From: Anaerolineae bacterium
Lineage (GTDB): Bacteria > Chloroflexota > Anaerolineae > UBA3071
DNA: 33,962 nucleotides
Assembly: GCA_029907105.1 (NCBI GenBank)
Contig: JARYMM010000038.1
Location: 1 to 33,962 of the forward strand
Reading direction: 5' to 3'
In this document: piece after piece, positions 8,433-16,912 of the stretch
Position numbering within the stretch: position 1 is the stretch's first letter
How the letters are laid out: each line of letters starts with the position of its first letter
Translations under genes and position numbers: made by a program
Notes under the pieces: model-generated
What the model saw: only the letters and a program-made list of their open reading frames with translations
The model's database searches: none
What the model was told of the DNA's origin: nothing

Positions 8433-9604
8433 GTCCCCACACCTGCCGTATCGGCCAGAGTGCGATACAGCTCCGCCGTGCGTGCGGCAATCCTGTCCCA
8501 GGCGAACTTCTGCTCGACCAGACGGCGGCCGGCCGCGCCCATCGCTTCCGCCTGCGACCTGTCGGCCAACAGTTCGTTGAGCGCTCCGGCCAGGGCCGCC
8601 GGGTCATCCGGCGGCACCAGCAGGCCCGTCTGGCCATGCCGTATCTCCTCGGCCAGCCCGCCGACGCTACTGGCCACCACCGGCCGGGCATAGGACCAGG
8701 CCATGAGCAACACGCCGCTCTGATAGATGCGGCGGTAGGGGAGAACCACGACATCGGCGGCGCGGTAGTAAGCCGCCACCTCCTCGTCGGGGATGTAGGC
8801 GATACGCGCCCGCACATGAGCTGCGAGGGCCAGCTCATCTATGAGCGCCTGATAGCGGCTCCAATCGTCCTTCCACACCTGTCCGGCGATGAGCAGCAGC
8901 GCCTGGGGATGGACGGCCAGCACCGCCGGCAGCGCACGCAGCAAGGTATCCAGCCCCTTTACCTGTTTGATCTGGCCGAAGAAGAGAAGCACCGGCGGTT
9001 CGGGGTCGAGACCCAGCCGGGCCCGCGCCTCCTGCCGGGCGAGCAGCGCCTCTCCCGTGTAAGGCAGGTAATGCCCGTGAGGGATGACGGCGACCCGCGC
9101 CGGGTCCAATGGGAACTGGGCCAGCAACTCGCGGCGGCTCTGCCCGGTGTGGACGATCAAGGCATCGGCCAGGCCGTAGAGCTGCCGAAACAGGACGCGG
9201 GTGTGAAGGCGGGCGTTGAAAGGAATCACGTCGTGGGCGGTGATGACGATGCTGATCCCCTGGCGGCGCAGGCGGTGCAGAAAGATAAGGTCGGCCGGCG
9301 CGAGCAGGAAATAGTGTAAATGGGCGATGTGCACGGACTCGGCGGCAGCCTGAGCGGCGATGTGACGTAGCGCTTGCCCATAGCGGCAGGCGCGCAGCCA
9401 GGCGGGATCGGCGCCGAAGATGCGCCGGAAAGGATAGCGCACCGCCAGGCCCGCGGGCGCCTGGCAGGCCGCCGTCTCGTCGCAGGTGAGCAGGGTGACA
9501 TCTATGCCGAGACGGCGCAGTTCGTCGCAAAGGGCGAAATCGTAATAGTGCATCCCCCGGTGGCCGCCCACCGGCTCGATCATCCAGACCTTAGGGGAGG
9601 ACAT
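8429..9604 (-). CDS. GT4 family glycosyltransferase, 391 aa
   Basis: This is a cytoplasmic GT-B glycosyltransferase. The N-domain begins VWMIEPVGGHRGMHYYDFAL with an HIAHLHYF segment. The C-domain contains LLFFGQIKQVKGLDTLLRA, IPDEEVAAYYRAADVVVLPY and the YQSGVLLMAWSYARPVVAS donor-site region. The ATG at 9604 is preferred over a TTG two codons earlier; no good ribosome-binding site is visible because the 77 bp upstream is repeat DNA. It overlaps the next glycosyltransferase by 4 bp. It presumably adds one of the repeat-unit sugars. Confidence 0.92.
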   Translation of the reverse strand: MSSPKVWMIEPVGGHRGMHYYDFALCDELRRLGIDVTLLTCDETAACQAPAGLAVRYPFRRIFGADPAWLRACRYGQALRHIAAQAAAESVHIAHLHYFLLAPADLIFLHRLRRQGISIVITAHDVIPFNARLHTRVLFRQLYGLADALIVHTGQSRRELLAQFPLDPARVAVIPHGHYLPYTGEALLARQEARARLGLDPEPPVLLFFGQIKQVKGLDTLLRALPAVLAVHPQALLLIAGQVWKDDWSRYQALIDELALAAHVRARIAYIPDEEVAAYYRAADVVVLPYRRIYQSGVLLMAWSYARPVVASSVGGLAEEIRHGQTGLLVPPDDPAALAGALNELLADRSQAEAMGAAGRRLVEQKFAWDRIAARTAELYRTLADTAGVGT

Positions 9605-9665
9605 GGGCAAACTTCAAAATCCAAAGCTCAAAGCCCAAAGCTCAAGGCCAAAGGCCGAAAGCCAC
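9605..9665. repeat. CAAAGCTC-word repeat between the fusion gene and the GT4 gene
   Basis: The words CCAAAGCTCAAAG, CCCAAAGCTCAAG and GCCAAAGGCCGAAAGCC follow one another without a strict period. The same word in opposite orientation occurs at 15186-15214 at the other end of the fusion gene. No coding function is seen. Confidence 0.7.
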
Positions 9666-9681
9666 GGTGGCGGATGGGCCT

Positions 9682-12600
9682 TCAGGGCGTCAGCCGCTCC
9701 ACCCATATCGGGCTCGTCCAGGCCATCTGGCCATCTTTTTGGGTCACGCGCAGGTAGTAGCTGGCGCTGTCATGGAACTCTGGATCAGGCCAACGGAACG
9801 CCACATGCTGGCCGGGATCTATCAGCGTTCTCACGTCGGCGTTGTTCTTGACGATGTCCAGGCGGGCGATAGGGGCTGTGCCGACGACCCGAATATCGAA
9901 CACAGGCGTGGCAGATGTCTGGACGATGGATCCCATGGGATGGTCCCCGAGGCGAAAGTCTATCAGGATGCGAGCGCCTGTGGTGGCGTAAGTACGTCGC
10001 TGCTGCAGGGCTTCGAAGAGCGCGCCGCGGGACAGTTCCGGCGCCAGGATGGCGGTGATCCCTTTCAACACGCCGGCCTGCCCCACGTGGTTGTCGGTAC
10101 CTCCCACGAAGCCCAGGCGGTAACCCCTGGCTAATGCCGTTTGCACCGACGCCGGATGGGGCTGACCTTTCTCGCCAGGCTCGTACTCCGAACTGCCACG
10201 ATACTGCACGATCTCCACGGCCAGGTCAAATTGGGGATTGAAATGATCCCAATTCATCTCGAAGCCAGGAAAGGTGCTGGGATGGTGGGGAATGGTCAAC
10301 GCCCCTGTACCGGCCAGACCCTCCCATAGCCTTTGCGGAGGAGAACAGCCATCCCGGAAACGGATCAGAGGCCCGGTATCGCCGGGGAAATACACGTTGC
10401 GATGGCCGTAGTGAGGCGTGTTCACAGGACACCCGATGCTGCGCGGCTGCAGGTTGGTCCCCGTCCACTCATAAGCGAGGAGGGTGACAAAATGGCCGGG
10501 TTGGTTGTATTCACTCGTTTTCTGCTGATGCAGTGCCCATTCCTCGTCTGTCATCCAGTTGTCGTGGTCGGTGACGGCCACAAAATCCAGCACAGCAACA
10601 TCCTGGGCGAAATGGTAGGCCGCATCGAGGTCCTCCGGCTCAATGATCTCCCAATCCCGGTGTAGCTGCGTATGCACGTGCAGGTCGCCGAAGTAGATGC
10701 GCAAGGGGCCCGGCCAGTCGGTGGCTACCGGGTTGCTGTGCGCTACGAGGCGGGCATCCGCCGTGTCCCGCACGGTGAGGGTGAAGACGCCGCGGCTATG
10801 GAGCCGCAGGCCGGCGAAGTGGTGCGTGCCGGCGTCCTCTTCGCTGAAGGTGTAAGGCGGTGGCAGGACCGCCTCAGGGTCGCTGGCAGAGAATTCGACA
10901 GTACCTTCATATCTGCTAAAGGGGGTGACATTCCACAGCGCCGCCACGGTGACGGTGAACGATTCGTTCGGGGCGACGATGGCGGGTGCCACCACTGTCA
11001 GCCTCTGGACCTGGGGAGCTACCAAGGGCAAGCAGTTCTCATGAGGCACAAACCGGCACGCCGCCTCATCAGCGCGTCGAACGCAGACAGGAAACTTGAC
11101 GCAAAGTGTTGCCCCCCAATAGGGTGCCAAAGCGTTCTCATAGGCCAGCGTTACCCTATCGCCGGGGTTCAGGGGCTCTGTAATCCGTATGTGCGTGCAG
11201 CTTTCCTCCTCATCGCTTCTCGTCGCGACCACCGTGCCTGCCGGCGGTCTGGGGGCCACAAGATGCACGTAGCCTGCTTCATTGGGTTCCAACGCCTGCA
11301 TCGGGCTCCAGGGCGGGCGGTTGCGCAGGTAGAAGTACACGTCGCTGCCCGCCGGCAACCCCTCGTCTCCCACCACATAGGTGATGGCCCAGGTGCCCAC
11401 AGCATTCATGAGCACGGGCGCGTCTGGTTCCACAAAGCTATACCCCCTCTGAAGCCGGGCATTGGCCTCTTCCACCACAAGCACCTGGTCAACAGGTATC
11501 GCCTCTAGCTTCTGACGAAGACCGCCGGGCCACTCGATGACCAGGCTATCCGCCTGCTTCGCCTGGCCCAGCCCGAAGTGCAGCACCTGGCTGTTCTGAG
11601 AGAACAGGCCTGCGCCCCCCGTCTGCTCCCGCCTCTGGACAAGCTGACCCGCCCGCAGGGTCACACGTGCCCCGCTTCCCCCGCCGCCGTTACGATCCAC
11701 AAGCTTCACTTCCAGCCAGTGGTTGGCTCCTGCCAGGTTGTGATACAGCTTGTGGGGACCCTCTCCGTCCGGTGGCGAGCCAAACCCGTTGGTCACGAAG
11801 AGGTCCGGCCAGCCATCGCCGTCATAGTCGGCCCAGGCCACGGCCCCTCCTTCCCCCATCGCTCCTCCGCCGCTTGCGGGGGAGGTCAGGAGGGGGTCGC
11901 CGGCCACGCCTGCCGCCTGCCCTATCTCGACGAAGCGGCCATCCCCCTGATTGTGATACAGCCGATCGGCCTCATTGCCCACACGGGCGTTGCCTCTGTT
12001 CACCACGAACAGGTCCAGCCGGCCATCGTTGTCAACATCCAGCCAGACCACACCCTGCCCGTTGCCTGGATCGGCCACACCGGCATCCCAGATATCCTTG
12101 AACGTGCCATCGCCGTTGTTGCGGAAAAGGACGTTGGGCATCTCCGGCGCGGGCTCAGGGTTCTGGTTGACGGACTGCACGGAAGAAAGCCAGCATTGGG
12201 CATCCACCCGCGCCGTGAACTCCACGCCAGCGGTTCCCCCCTTCCAACGCAGATGCCAGAGATGGCCGGGGCAATCACGCCACACCTTGTAAGCAGGCCC
12301 TTCGACGATAGCGACGGGTTCGCCACAGGCCCGGGGGTCTTCCGCCATCAGCACGAGGGGCATGGCCGCCGGGTGAAGGCCACCCTGGCCCAGGTACACC
12401 TCGGCCTGGCGCTGTGCGCCATTGCGGTACAGGGCCAGCATCACACCGCCCAGGGTGGCGAAATCCACCCCTTCCCATTCCTCTTCGGTGATGCCGCCCG
12501 CGCGCACGAAGTGCTCGCCCGTGTGCAGGAAATCCACCTCGCCGCCATATCCCCTGGCCAGATACAGGTCAGGATAGCCATCGTTGTCATAGTCCCCCCA

Positions 12601-15228
12601 GGCCGCGCCGGTTCCGCCCACAGGCATCCTGGCAAAAGCCTGTGCTGTGACGTCCTCGAAGCGCCCGTCCTCCTGCCTCAACAGGCGGCTGCGCAGCCCG
12701 GACAGGAACAGGTCCAGATCGCCGTCGAGGTCGAAATCGGACCAGGCAGCGGCCTGCGCACCGCCTGACTCCCAATAGGCCGGATCGTCGGTCACGAAGG
12801 GGGAGAGCGGCGTGAAATGCCCTGCCCCATCGTTGACATAGAGCACCGTCGGCGTCTGGTAGTTGACAACCAGCAAGTCCAGGTCCCCATCGCCATCGTA
12901 ATCTATCCAACTGGCACTGCGGGCGCGCCCGCCGGGATTGCCTACGCCGGCCTCCTCCGTGGCCAACACAAAGCCGGCCTGGCCATCATTGCGGTAGAGC
13001 TGGTCCAGCCGGTTCGCCTGTCCCAGATGCTTGCCCTGTACGATGAGCAGATCGAGATCCCCGTCGCCGTCGTAATCCCCCCAGGCTGTGCCGTGACCAT
13101 CCCGCCCTCCCGGCGGAATCCCCAGGGCTGTGGCCTTCTCGACAAAGGTGCCATCGCCCTGGTTGACGAAGAGCTGCGGCGGCGAACCGTGATTGCTGAG
13201 AAAGAGGTCCTCGTCGCCGTCCCTATCGAAGTCACCCCAGGCCAGGCCATAGGAATATGTCACCGTTTCAACGCCGGCGGAGGCCGTCGCGTCCTCGAAG
13301 CGAACAGGCGGAAGCGCACCCGGCGGTGCTTTCGCCTGGACGGACGGGATGTTTTCAGGGGAACGCTCCGTCGCCAGGGAAGCGGGCCAGTCAGCCCTAC
13401 ACCCGTCGGCGGGCAGGTTTTGACCCGCAAGCAGGGGGAGGAAAAGCGTGCGCGCATCATCAGAGGCAAGGCTAGGAACGGGAGGCAAAGAGGTTTCCGC
13501 GGGCGCGCTCGGCGGCTGCTCCCATCGCCGGGCGCAGGAGATCACCAGGCTCACGGTCAACAGAACCGCAACCGTGATCAGCAAACGCCAGCCCAGACGA
13601 AACCCATCATCATTCCGCAATCCGCATTCCGCAATCCGCATTCCGACAGCCAATCCCGCCAGCATCCAAAACAAGGGGAACACCCCATAGGAGAGCAAGC
13701 CCCAGGCCGCCAGGCCGTGCACCAACACGGCAACAAATCCCGCCAGAAGCCCGCGGGCCAGCGGCTCGAGCCCTGTAGCGGGGTCAGGAGACCCCGTCGA
13801 ACTCAAATGGCCCGCCGAACTCCACTCCAGCGGGCCTCGCCGCATCCTTCGCCAGGTCTGGGCCAGCAGCAGGGCCACGAAGGCCAGGAAGAGCAATAGC
13901 CCCAACGGCCCCGCCTCGCTGGCCAGCGCCAGGTAGACGTTGTGCACCCTGTGCATCTCCCCCTCTGCCTGCCAACCCCAGCCGGTGCCGTATTCGGGTG
14001 CCACGCGCACGAAGTTGTCCAGGCCAATGCCGGTGAGCGGGTAGTCGGCGATCACGGCCAGGGCAGTGCGGTTGAGGTTCTCCCGCACGCGCAGGGTATC
14101 CTCCTGGCTCTCGAGCAGCCGGGCGCGGATGAGGCCGGCGAAAGGCCACAGCAACAGGCCCAGCAAGGCCACGGCGACGACGACGGCCACCACCTGACGG
14201 CGGTGCAGGCGGCCCCGAAACTGCAACCACAGAACCATAGCCAGGCCCGTGGCCAGGCCGAACCAGCCGCCGCGGGTGAACGTCAGCACCTGGGCCGCCG
14301 TGCCGCCCAGGACGACCAGGCCCAGCAGGAACCGCCGTGTCCCTGTGCGGGTGGCCAGCCACAGGCTAAGCGCGAGCGGCACCAACATGTCCAGCCAGTG
14401 GGCCAGGCTGGTATCCGTGTTCAACGTGCCGCGCACCCGGAAGAGTGTAGTCTCCGCCGTGGCCACCTCGCGCACTGTGCTCACCGTGCGTCCCACCAGG
14501 TCGGAGAGGGACCCCACGTTGCTGCGGGTGGCGTACTGCAGGAAACCCACGCCAGCCTGCACGGCCACCATGGCCAGCAAGAGGGCCACCAGCACCCGGA
14601 GCTGCCAGCGTTCTCCCAGGGCATGGGCAAAGTAGAAGTAAATCAGAACGCCGCGCAGGTAAAGCAGCCAGCCATTCAGGGCCGTGGGCACATGCCGTCC
14701 CAGCAGGGAGGCCAACAGCAACCAGACCAGCAGGGCCAATCCCAGACCGTCGAGGGAGGTCAACCGTAGAGGTCGGGCTTCGCCGCGGTAAGCCCGCCAC
14801 AGCCAGGCGGCGTAAAGGGCCAGGAGCAGAGGGTCGAAAGCGTAAAGGGTCAGGCCGACGCTCTCCATACGCAGGTTAAGCGCGGTCAGCAAACTCAAGG
14901 CAAAGAGCGCCGGCAGCCAGCCGTCGAGCCCCACGGCGACGACGATGACCAGTCCGATCGCCAGGGCCAAAGCCAGAGCCAGGAACAGCCCCTGGGTGCC
15001 GCCGCCGTGCAGGCCCACCACGGCCACCGCCGTCAGCAGCACGGCCAGCAATGCCAGGCCCGCCACTTGTGCGGAGGTGCGGAGGTGCAGAGGTACGGAG
15101 GTTCCTTCGCTTTGCCCAGGACTTCGGCTCCCCTGCTCCTGTTCCTTCGCTTTGCTCAGGACTTCGGCTCCCCTGCTCCCCCCTTTGAGCTTTGAACTTT
15201 GAGCTTTGAACTTTTCAGACGTCTCCAT
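9682..15228 (-). CDS. fusion: O-antigen polymerase/ligase-like membrane domain + FG-GAP/VCBS repeats + ASPIC/UnbV + PHP hydrolase, 1848 aa
   Basis: Residues 1-50 are repeat-encoded. About residues 52-528 form a polytopic Wzy/WaaL-like domain with VLTFTRGGWFGL (about 315), DYPLTGIGLDNF and HNVYLALASEAGPLG (about 430). At residues 547-565 a second signal-like helix ends in LVISC, resembling a buried lipobox. From about 650 to 1140 there are seven FG-GAP/VCBS calcium-binding motifs such as DFDRDGDEDLF, DYDGDGDLDLL, DYDNDGYPDLY and DVDNDGRLDLF. An ASPIC/UnbV domain follows (about 1150-1245). After beta-rich linkers comes a PHP/CehA-like metallohydrolase (about 1508-1800) with GDLHVHT, VTDHDN, IPHHPS and GGTDNHVGQ. 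The ORF is uninterrupted. Its ATG shares one base with the upstream stop (TGATG). The polymerase part would join repeat units in the membrane; the rest should be outside the cytoplasm. Whether one polypeptide is really made is uncertain. Confidence 0.88.
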   Translation of the reverse strand: METSEKFKAQSSKLKGGSRGAEVLSKAKEQEQGSRSPGQSEGTSVPLHLRTSAQVAGLALLAVLLTAVAVVGLHGGGTQGLFLALALALAIGLVIVVAVGLDGWLPALFALSLLTALNLRMESVGLTLYAFDPLLLALYAAWLWRAYRGEARPLRLTSLDGLGLALLVWLLLASLLGRHVPTALNGWLLYLRGVLIYFYFAHALGERWQLRVLVALLLAMVAVQAGVGFLQYATRSNVGSLSDLVGRTVSTVREVATAETTLFRVRGTLNTDTSLAHWLDMLVPLALSLWLATRTGTRRFLLGLVVLGGTAAQVLTFTRGGWFGLATGLAMVLWLQFRGRLHRRQVVAVVVAVALLGLLLWPFAGLIRARLLESQEDTLRVRENLNRTALAVIADYPLTGIGLDNFVRVAPEYGTGWGWQAEGEMHRVHNVYLALASEAGPLGLLLFLAFVALLLAQTWRRMRRGPLEWSSAGHLSSTGSPDPATGLEPLARGLLAGFVAVLVHGLAAWGLLSYGVFPLFWMLAGLAVGMRIAECGLRNDDGFRLGWRLLITVAVLLTVSLVISCARRWEQPPSAPAETSLPPVPSLASDDARTLFLPLLAGQNLPADGCRADWPASLATERSPENIPSVQAKAPPGALPPVRFEDATASAGVETVTYSYGLAWGDFDRDGDEDLFLSNHGSPPQLFVNQGDGTFVEKATALGIPPGGRDGHGTAWGDYDGDGDLDLLIVQGKHLGQANRLDQLYRNDGQAGFVLATEEAGVGNPGGRARSASWIDYDGDGDLDLLVVNYQTPTVLYVNDGAGHFTPLSPFVTDDPAYWESGGAQAAAWSDFDLDGDLDLFLSGLRSRLLRQEDGRFEDVTAQAFARMPVGGTGAAWGDYDNDGYPDLYLARGYGGEVDFLHTGEHFVRAGGITEEEWEGVDFATLGGVMLALYRNGAQRQAEVYLGQGGLHPAAMPLVLMAEDPRACGEPVAIVEGPAYKVWRDCPGHLWHLRWKGGTAGVEFTARVDAQCWLSSVQSVNQNPEPAPEMPNVLFRNNGDGTFKDIWDAGVADPGNGQGVVWLDVDNDGRLDLFVVNRGNARVGNEADRLYHNQGDGRFVEIGQAAGVAGDPLLTSPASGGGAMGEGGAVAWADYDGDGWPDLFVTNGFGSPPDGEGPHKLYHNLAGANHWLEVKLVDRNGGGGSGARVTLRAGQLVQRREQTGGAGLFSQNSQVLHFGLGQAKQADSLVIEWPGGLRQKLEAIPVDQVLVVEEANARLQRGYSFVEPDAPVLMNAVGTWAITYVVGDEGLPAGSDVYFYLRNRPPWSPMQALEPNEAGYVHLVAPRPPAGTVVATRSDEEESCTHIRITEPLNPGDRVTLAYENALAPYWGATLCVKFPVCVRRADEAACRFVPHENCLPLVAPQVQRLTVVAPAIVAPNESFTVTVAALWNVTPFSRYEGTVEFSASDPEAVLPPPYTFSEEDAGTHHFAGLRLHSRGVFTLTVRDTADARLVAHSNPVATDWPGPLRIYFGDLHVHTQLHRDWEIIEPEDLDAAYHFAQDVAVLDFVAVTDHDNWMTDEEWALHQQKTSEYNQPGHFVTLLAYEWTGTNLQPRSIGCPVNTPHYGHRNVYFPGDTGPLIRFRDGCSPPQRLWEGLAGTGALTIPHHPSTFPGFEMNWDHFNPQFDLAVEIVQYRGSSEYEPGEKGQPHPASVQTALARGYRLGFVGGTDNHVGQAGVLKGITAILAPELSRGALFEALQQRRTYATTGARILIDFRLGDHPMGSIVQTSATPVFDIRVVGTAPIARLDIVKNNADVRTLIDPGQHVAFRWPDPEFHDSASYYLRVTQKDGQMAWTSPIWVERLTP
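11848..11896 (-). repeat. palindromic element in frame inside the FG-GAP region
   Basis: A CTCCGCCGC/GCGGGGGAG near-palindrome flanked by GGGGGAAGG and CCCCCTCCTGACC words encodes about residues 1112-1127 (LLTSPASGGGAMGE). It interrupts the expected AGVAGD-to-GGAVAWADYDGDG spacing seen in the neighbouring FG-GAP repeats. Confidence 0.65.
13611..13645 (-). repeat. GCGGAATGCGGATT tandem word at the joint of the fusion
   Basis: About 2.5 copies of a 14-bp word (GCGGAATGCGGATT on the minus strand) encode residues 530-539 (MRIAECGLRN), exactly between the last polymerase-type TM segment and the second signal-like helix. Confidence 0.8.
13779..13836 (-). repeat. two adjacent hairpins in frame in a loop of the Wzy-like domain
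   Basis: CGGGGTC-AGGA-GACCCCG (13779-13796) and GGCCCGC/GCGGGCC (13809-13815 with 13830-13836) encode residues 465-484 (PLEWSSAGHLSSTGSPDPAT), a hydrophilic stretch between two TM segments. They look like inserted palindromic repeats. Confidence 0.65.
15068..15216 (-). repeat. repeat cluster encoding the N-terminus of the fusion protein
   Basis: It contains a tandem GTGCGGAG-type word (15069-15102), two direct copies of a 40-bp unit with two mismatches (15101-15140 and 15141-15180), and a TTTGAGC/TTTGAAC tandem word (15184-15214). Together they encode about residues 5-53. The 40-bp unit recurs at about 21650-21681 in the start of another gene. Confidence 0.85.
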
Positions 15229-16892
15229 CAGCTCAGATATCCCAACCCGGCCAGGCGCGCCTTCACCTCCGCCGATTCGGCGTCCGAATAGCCCTCGGTG
15301 GGGGGCGGTGCCTCCGTTGGCCTCTCCTCGGCTTCCACGAAGCGCACAGGCCGCGCCGCCCTGAACGATTCATCCAGGGCCGCCTCCAGCACACGGCCAT
15401 CCATGTTCAGCGGCACGGGCAAACCCATCAGGTGCAGGATGGTGGGGGCAACGTCGGCGATGCTCGCCCCCTCCAGAAGCACTCCCCGCCGGATGCCCGG
15501 ACCATGCAGGGCCAGGATACCCTCCATACGGTGAGTGCCACTGTGAAAACCGGGCACCGGCTCCACCAACAGCCCACGACGAAACTCGGTCACGATCTGA
15601 TAGCCAGCGGCGGGTTTCACCACCAGATCGGGCAACTCCGCCGCCCGGTCGCCGTGATAGATGTCCTCCCGACGCCACACCTGCTCCACGATCGGCTGAC
15701 CGTTGGCCGGATCACGCAGGGCCAGCAGTCCTTCGGCAATCCGCTCCCGCAGCGCTTCCCAGGCCGCGCCCGGCGGCACAATGCCCTGCGGCTCACGTCC
15801 TACCGTATTGAGGTAAATGCGCCCAAAGAAGGGACCGGAAGGAGCGAAAGCCTGGGTCTCCGACCACCTGATGAGGGCGTCCCGCTTGATCCACTGCACC
15901 AGCCTGTCGCCGCGGCCGCGCGGCCTGATCAGCCGACGACGCAGCTTGAAGACGTCCGCCCGGCGCACCGCCTCCTCGGCCCAGCCCAACAGTCTGCCCC
16001 TGACAGACGACGGCCTGGGCGCTGCCAGCAGCCCCTCGTTCAGCAGCCATTGGTTGAGGTACAGACGACGCATCACCGGGCCGAAGCCGTGATCGGACAT
16101 GACGATGATCAGGCGCTCATCACCAGCTAACGCGCACAGTTCGCCGATCCACCCGTCCAGCGCCTGGTAGAACCCGCGCACCTGAGCCTTCTCCTCCTCC
16201 GGCTTGCCCGCGAAATCGGGATGGCGGGGGTCTGCCCAGGCCCACAGGGCGTGCTGGATAATGTCTGTGGCCTGGAAGTGCACCATAAAGAAGTCCCAGT
16301 CTTCGCGGGCGAAAAGGTAACGGCCCGTGGCCGCCCGGCCGCGGGCCAGCGCCGTCACCCGTTCCACGAAGCCTTCCACCCCCAGATAGTCGAAGGCGTC
16401 TATGGAAGTCCACACCTGATAGGGGCCCACGGCGGCCACCACCTCATCGTACAGCTCCGGCGGCCAGAAGGCCTGGCGCGGCGAAGGGCTGAGCAACCCG
16501 GCCACGACAATGCCGTTCACCGGCCGGGGCGGGTAGGTCATGGGCACGTTGATGGTGGCCAGCCGCTTGCCGGCGTTGCTGAGGATGCGCCACAGGGTGG
16601 GCGGGGCAATGCTGGTGGCATCCACCAAAGGGGTGTCGTAGGTGCCAGGCTGATAACGGGTGAAGTGGAACAGGCCGTGCTTGCCTGGGTTCATGCCCGT
16701 CTGAAAAGTGGCCCAGGCCGGCACAGTCACCGGAGGGATTGTCGAGGTCAGCCGGCCCGACGCTCCCGTGGCCACCAAACGGGCCAGGTTGGGCAGATAC
16801 CCGGCTTCCATCCAGGGCTGCAAGATGTCCCAGGTTGCTCCATCCAGGCTGATGACCATGACTTTACGTGCGGCGTGTTGTGTATCGTTCAT
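15228..16892 (-). CDS. alkaline phosphatase superfamily (type I phosphodiesterase/nucleotide pyrophosphatase-like) protein, 554 aa
   Basis: This is a two-metal hydrolase of the alkaline phosphatase/sulfatase/NPP superfamily. The first metal Asp is in VMVISLDGATWD. The nucleophile region is PPVTVPAWATFQTGMNPGKHGLF. HFQATDIIQH and IVMSDHGFGPVMRR give Asp/His ligands, and FHSGTHRMEGILALHGPGI carries the last His. The C-terminus AEVKARLAGLGYLS is typical of bacterial members. There is no clear signal peptide, so it may be cytoplasmic. It overlaps the flippase gene by 4 bp (ATGA) and the fusion gene by 1 base. In this setting it may hydrolyse a phosphodiester or sulfate on a polysaccharide intermediate; that role is inference, and phosphonate or phosphoglycan substrates are alternatives. 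Confidence 0.9.
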   Translation of the reverse strand: MNDTQHAARKVMVISLDGATWDILQPWMEAGYLPNLARLVATGASGRLTSTIPPVTVPAWATFQTGMNPGKHGLFHFTRYQPGTYDTPLVDATSIAPPTLWRILSNAGKRLATINVPMTYPPRPVNGIVVAGLLSPSPRQAFWPPELYDEVVAAVGPYQVWTSIDAFDYLGVEGFVERVTALARGRAATGRYLFAREDWDFFMVHFQATDIIQHALWAWADPRHPDFAGKPEEEKAQVRGFYQALDGWIGELCALAGDERLIIVMSDHGFGPVMRRLYLNQWLLNEGLLAAPRPSSVRGRLLGWAEEAVRRADVFKLRRRLIRPRGRGDRLVQWIKRDALIRWSETQAFAPSGPFFGRIYLNTVGREPQGIVPPGAAWEALRERIAEGLLALRDPANGQPIVEQVWRREDIYHGDRAAELPDLVVKPAAGYQIVTEFRRGLLVEPVPGFHSGTHRMEGILALHGPGIRRGVLLEGASIADVAPTILHLMGLPVPLNMDGRVLEAALDESFRAARPVRFVEAEERPTEAPPPTEGYSDAESAEVKARLAGLGYLS

Positions 16893-16912
16893 CGCTCATC
16901 GCCTATCGCTTG
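16884..16912 (-). repeat. GCGATAGGCGATGAGCGATGA word at a gene junction
   Basis: On the minus strand a GCGAT-word repeat encodes the last residues of the flippase (QAIGDER), its stop codon and the overlapping ATG of the phosphodiesterase. The same GCGATA/GGCGATA word builds the long arm of the cobalamin riboswitch at 26926-27028. Confidence 0.65.

Noticed and set aside
6561-8693. 710-codon plus-strand open frame
   Set aside because: It is antisense to a lipoprotein and two glycosyltransferases that have clear family motifs. Its composition is typical of a GC shadow.
15060-15220. Insertion sequence at the start of the fusion gene
   Set aside because: Only short word repeats are present; there is no transposase or terminal inverted repeat.
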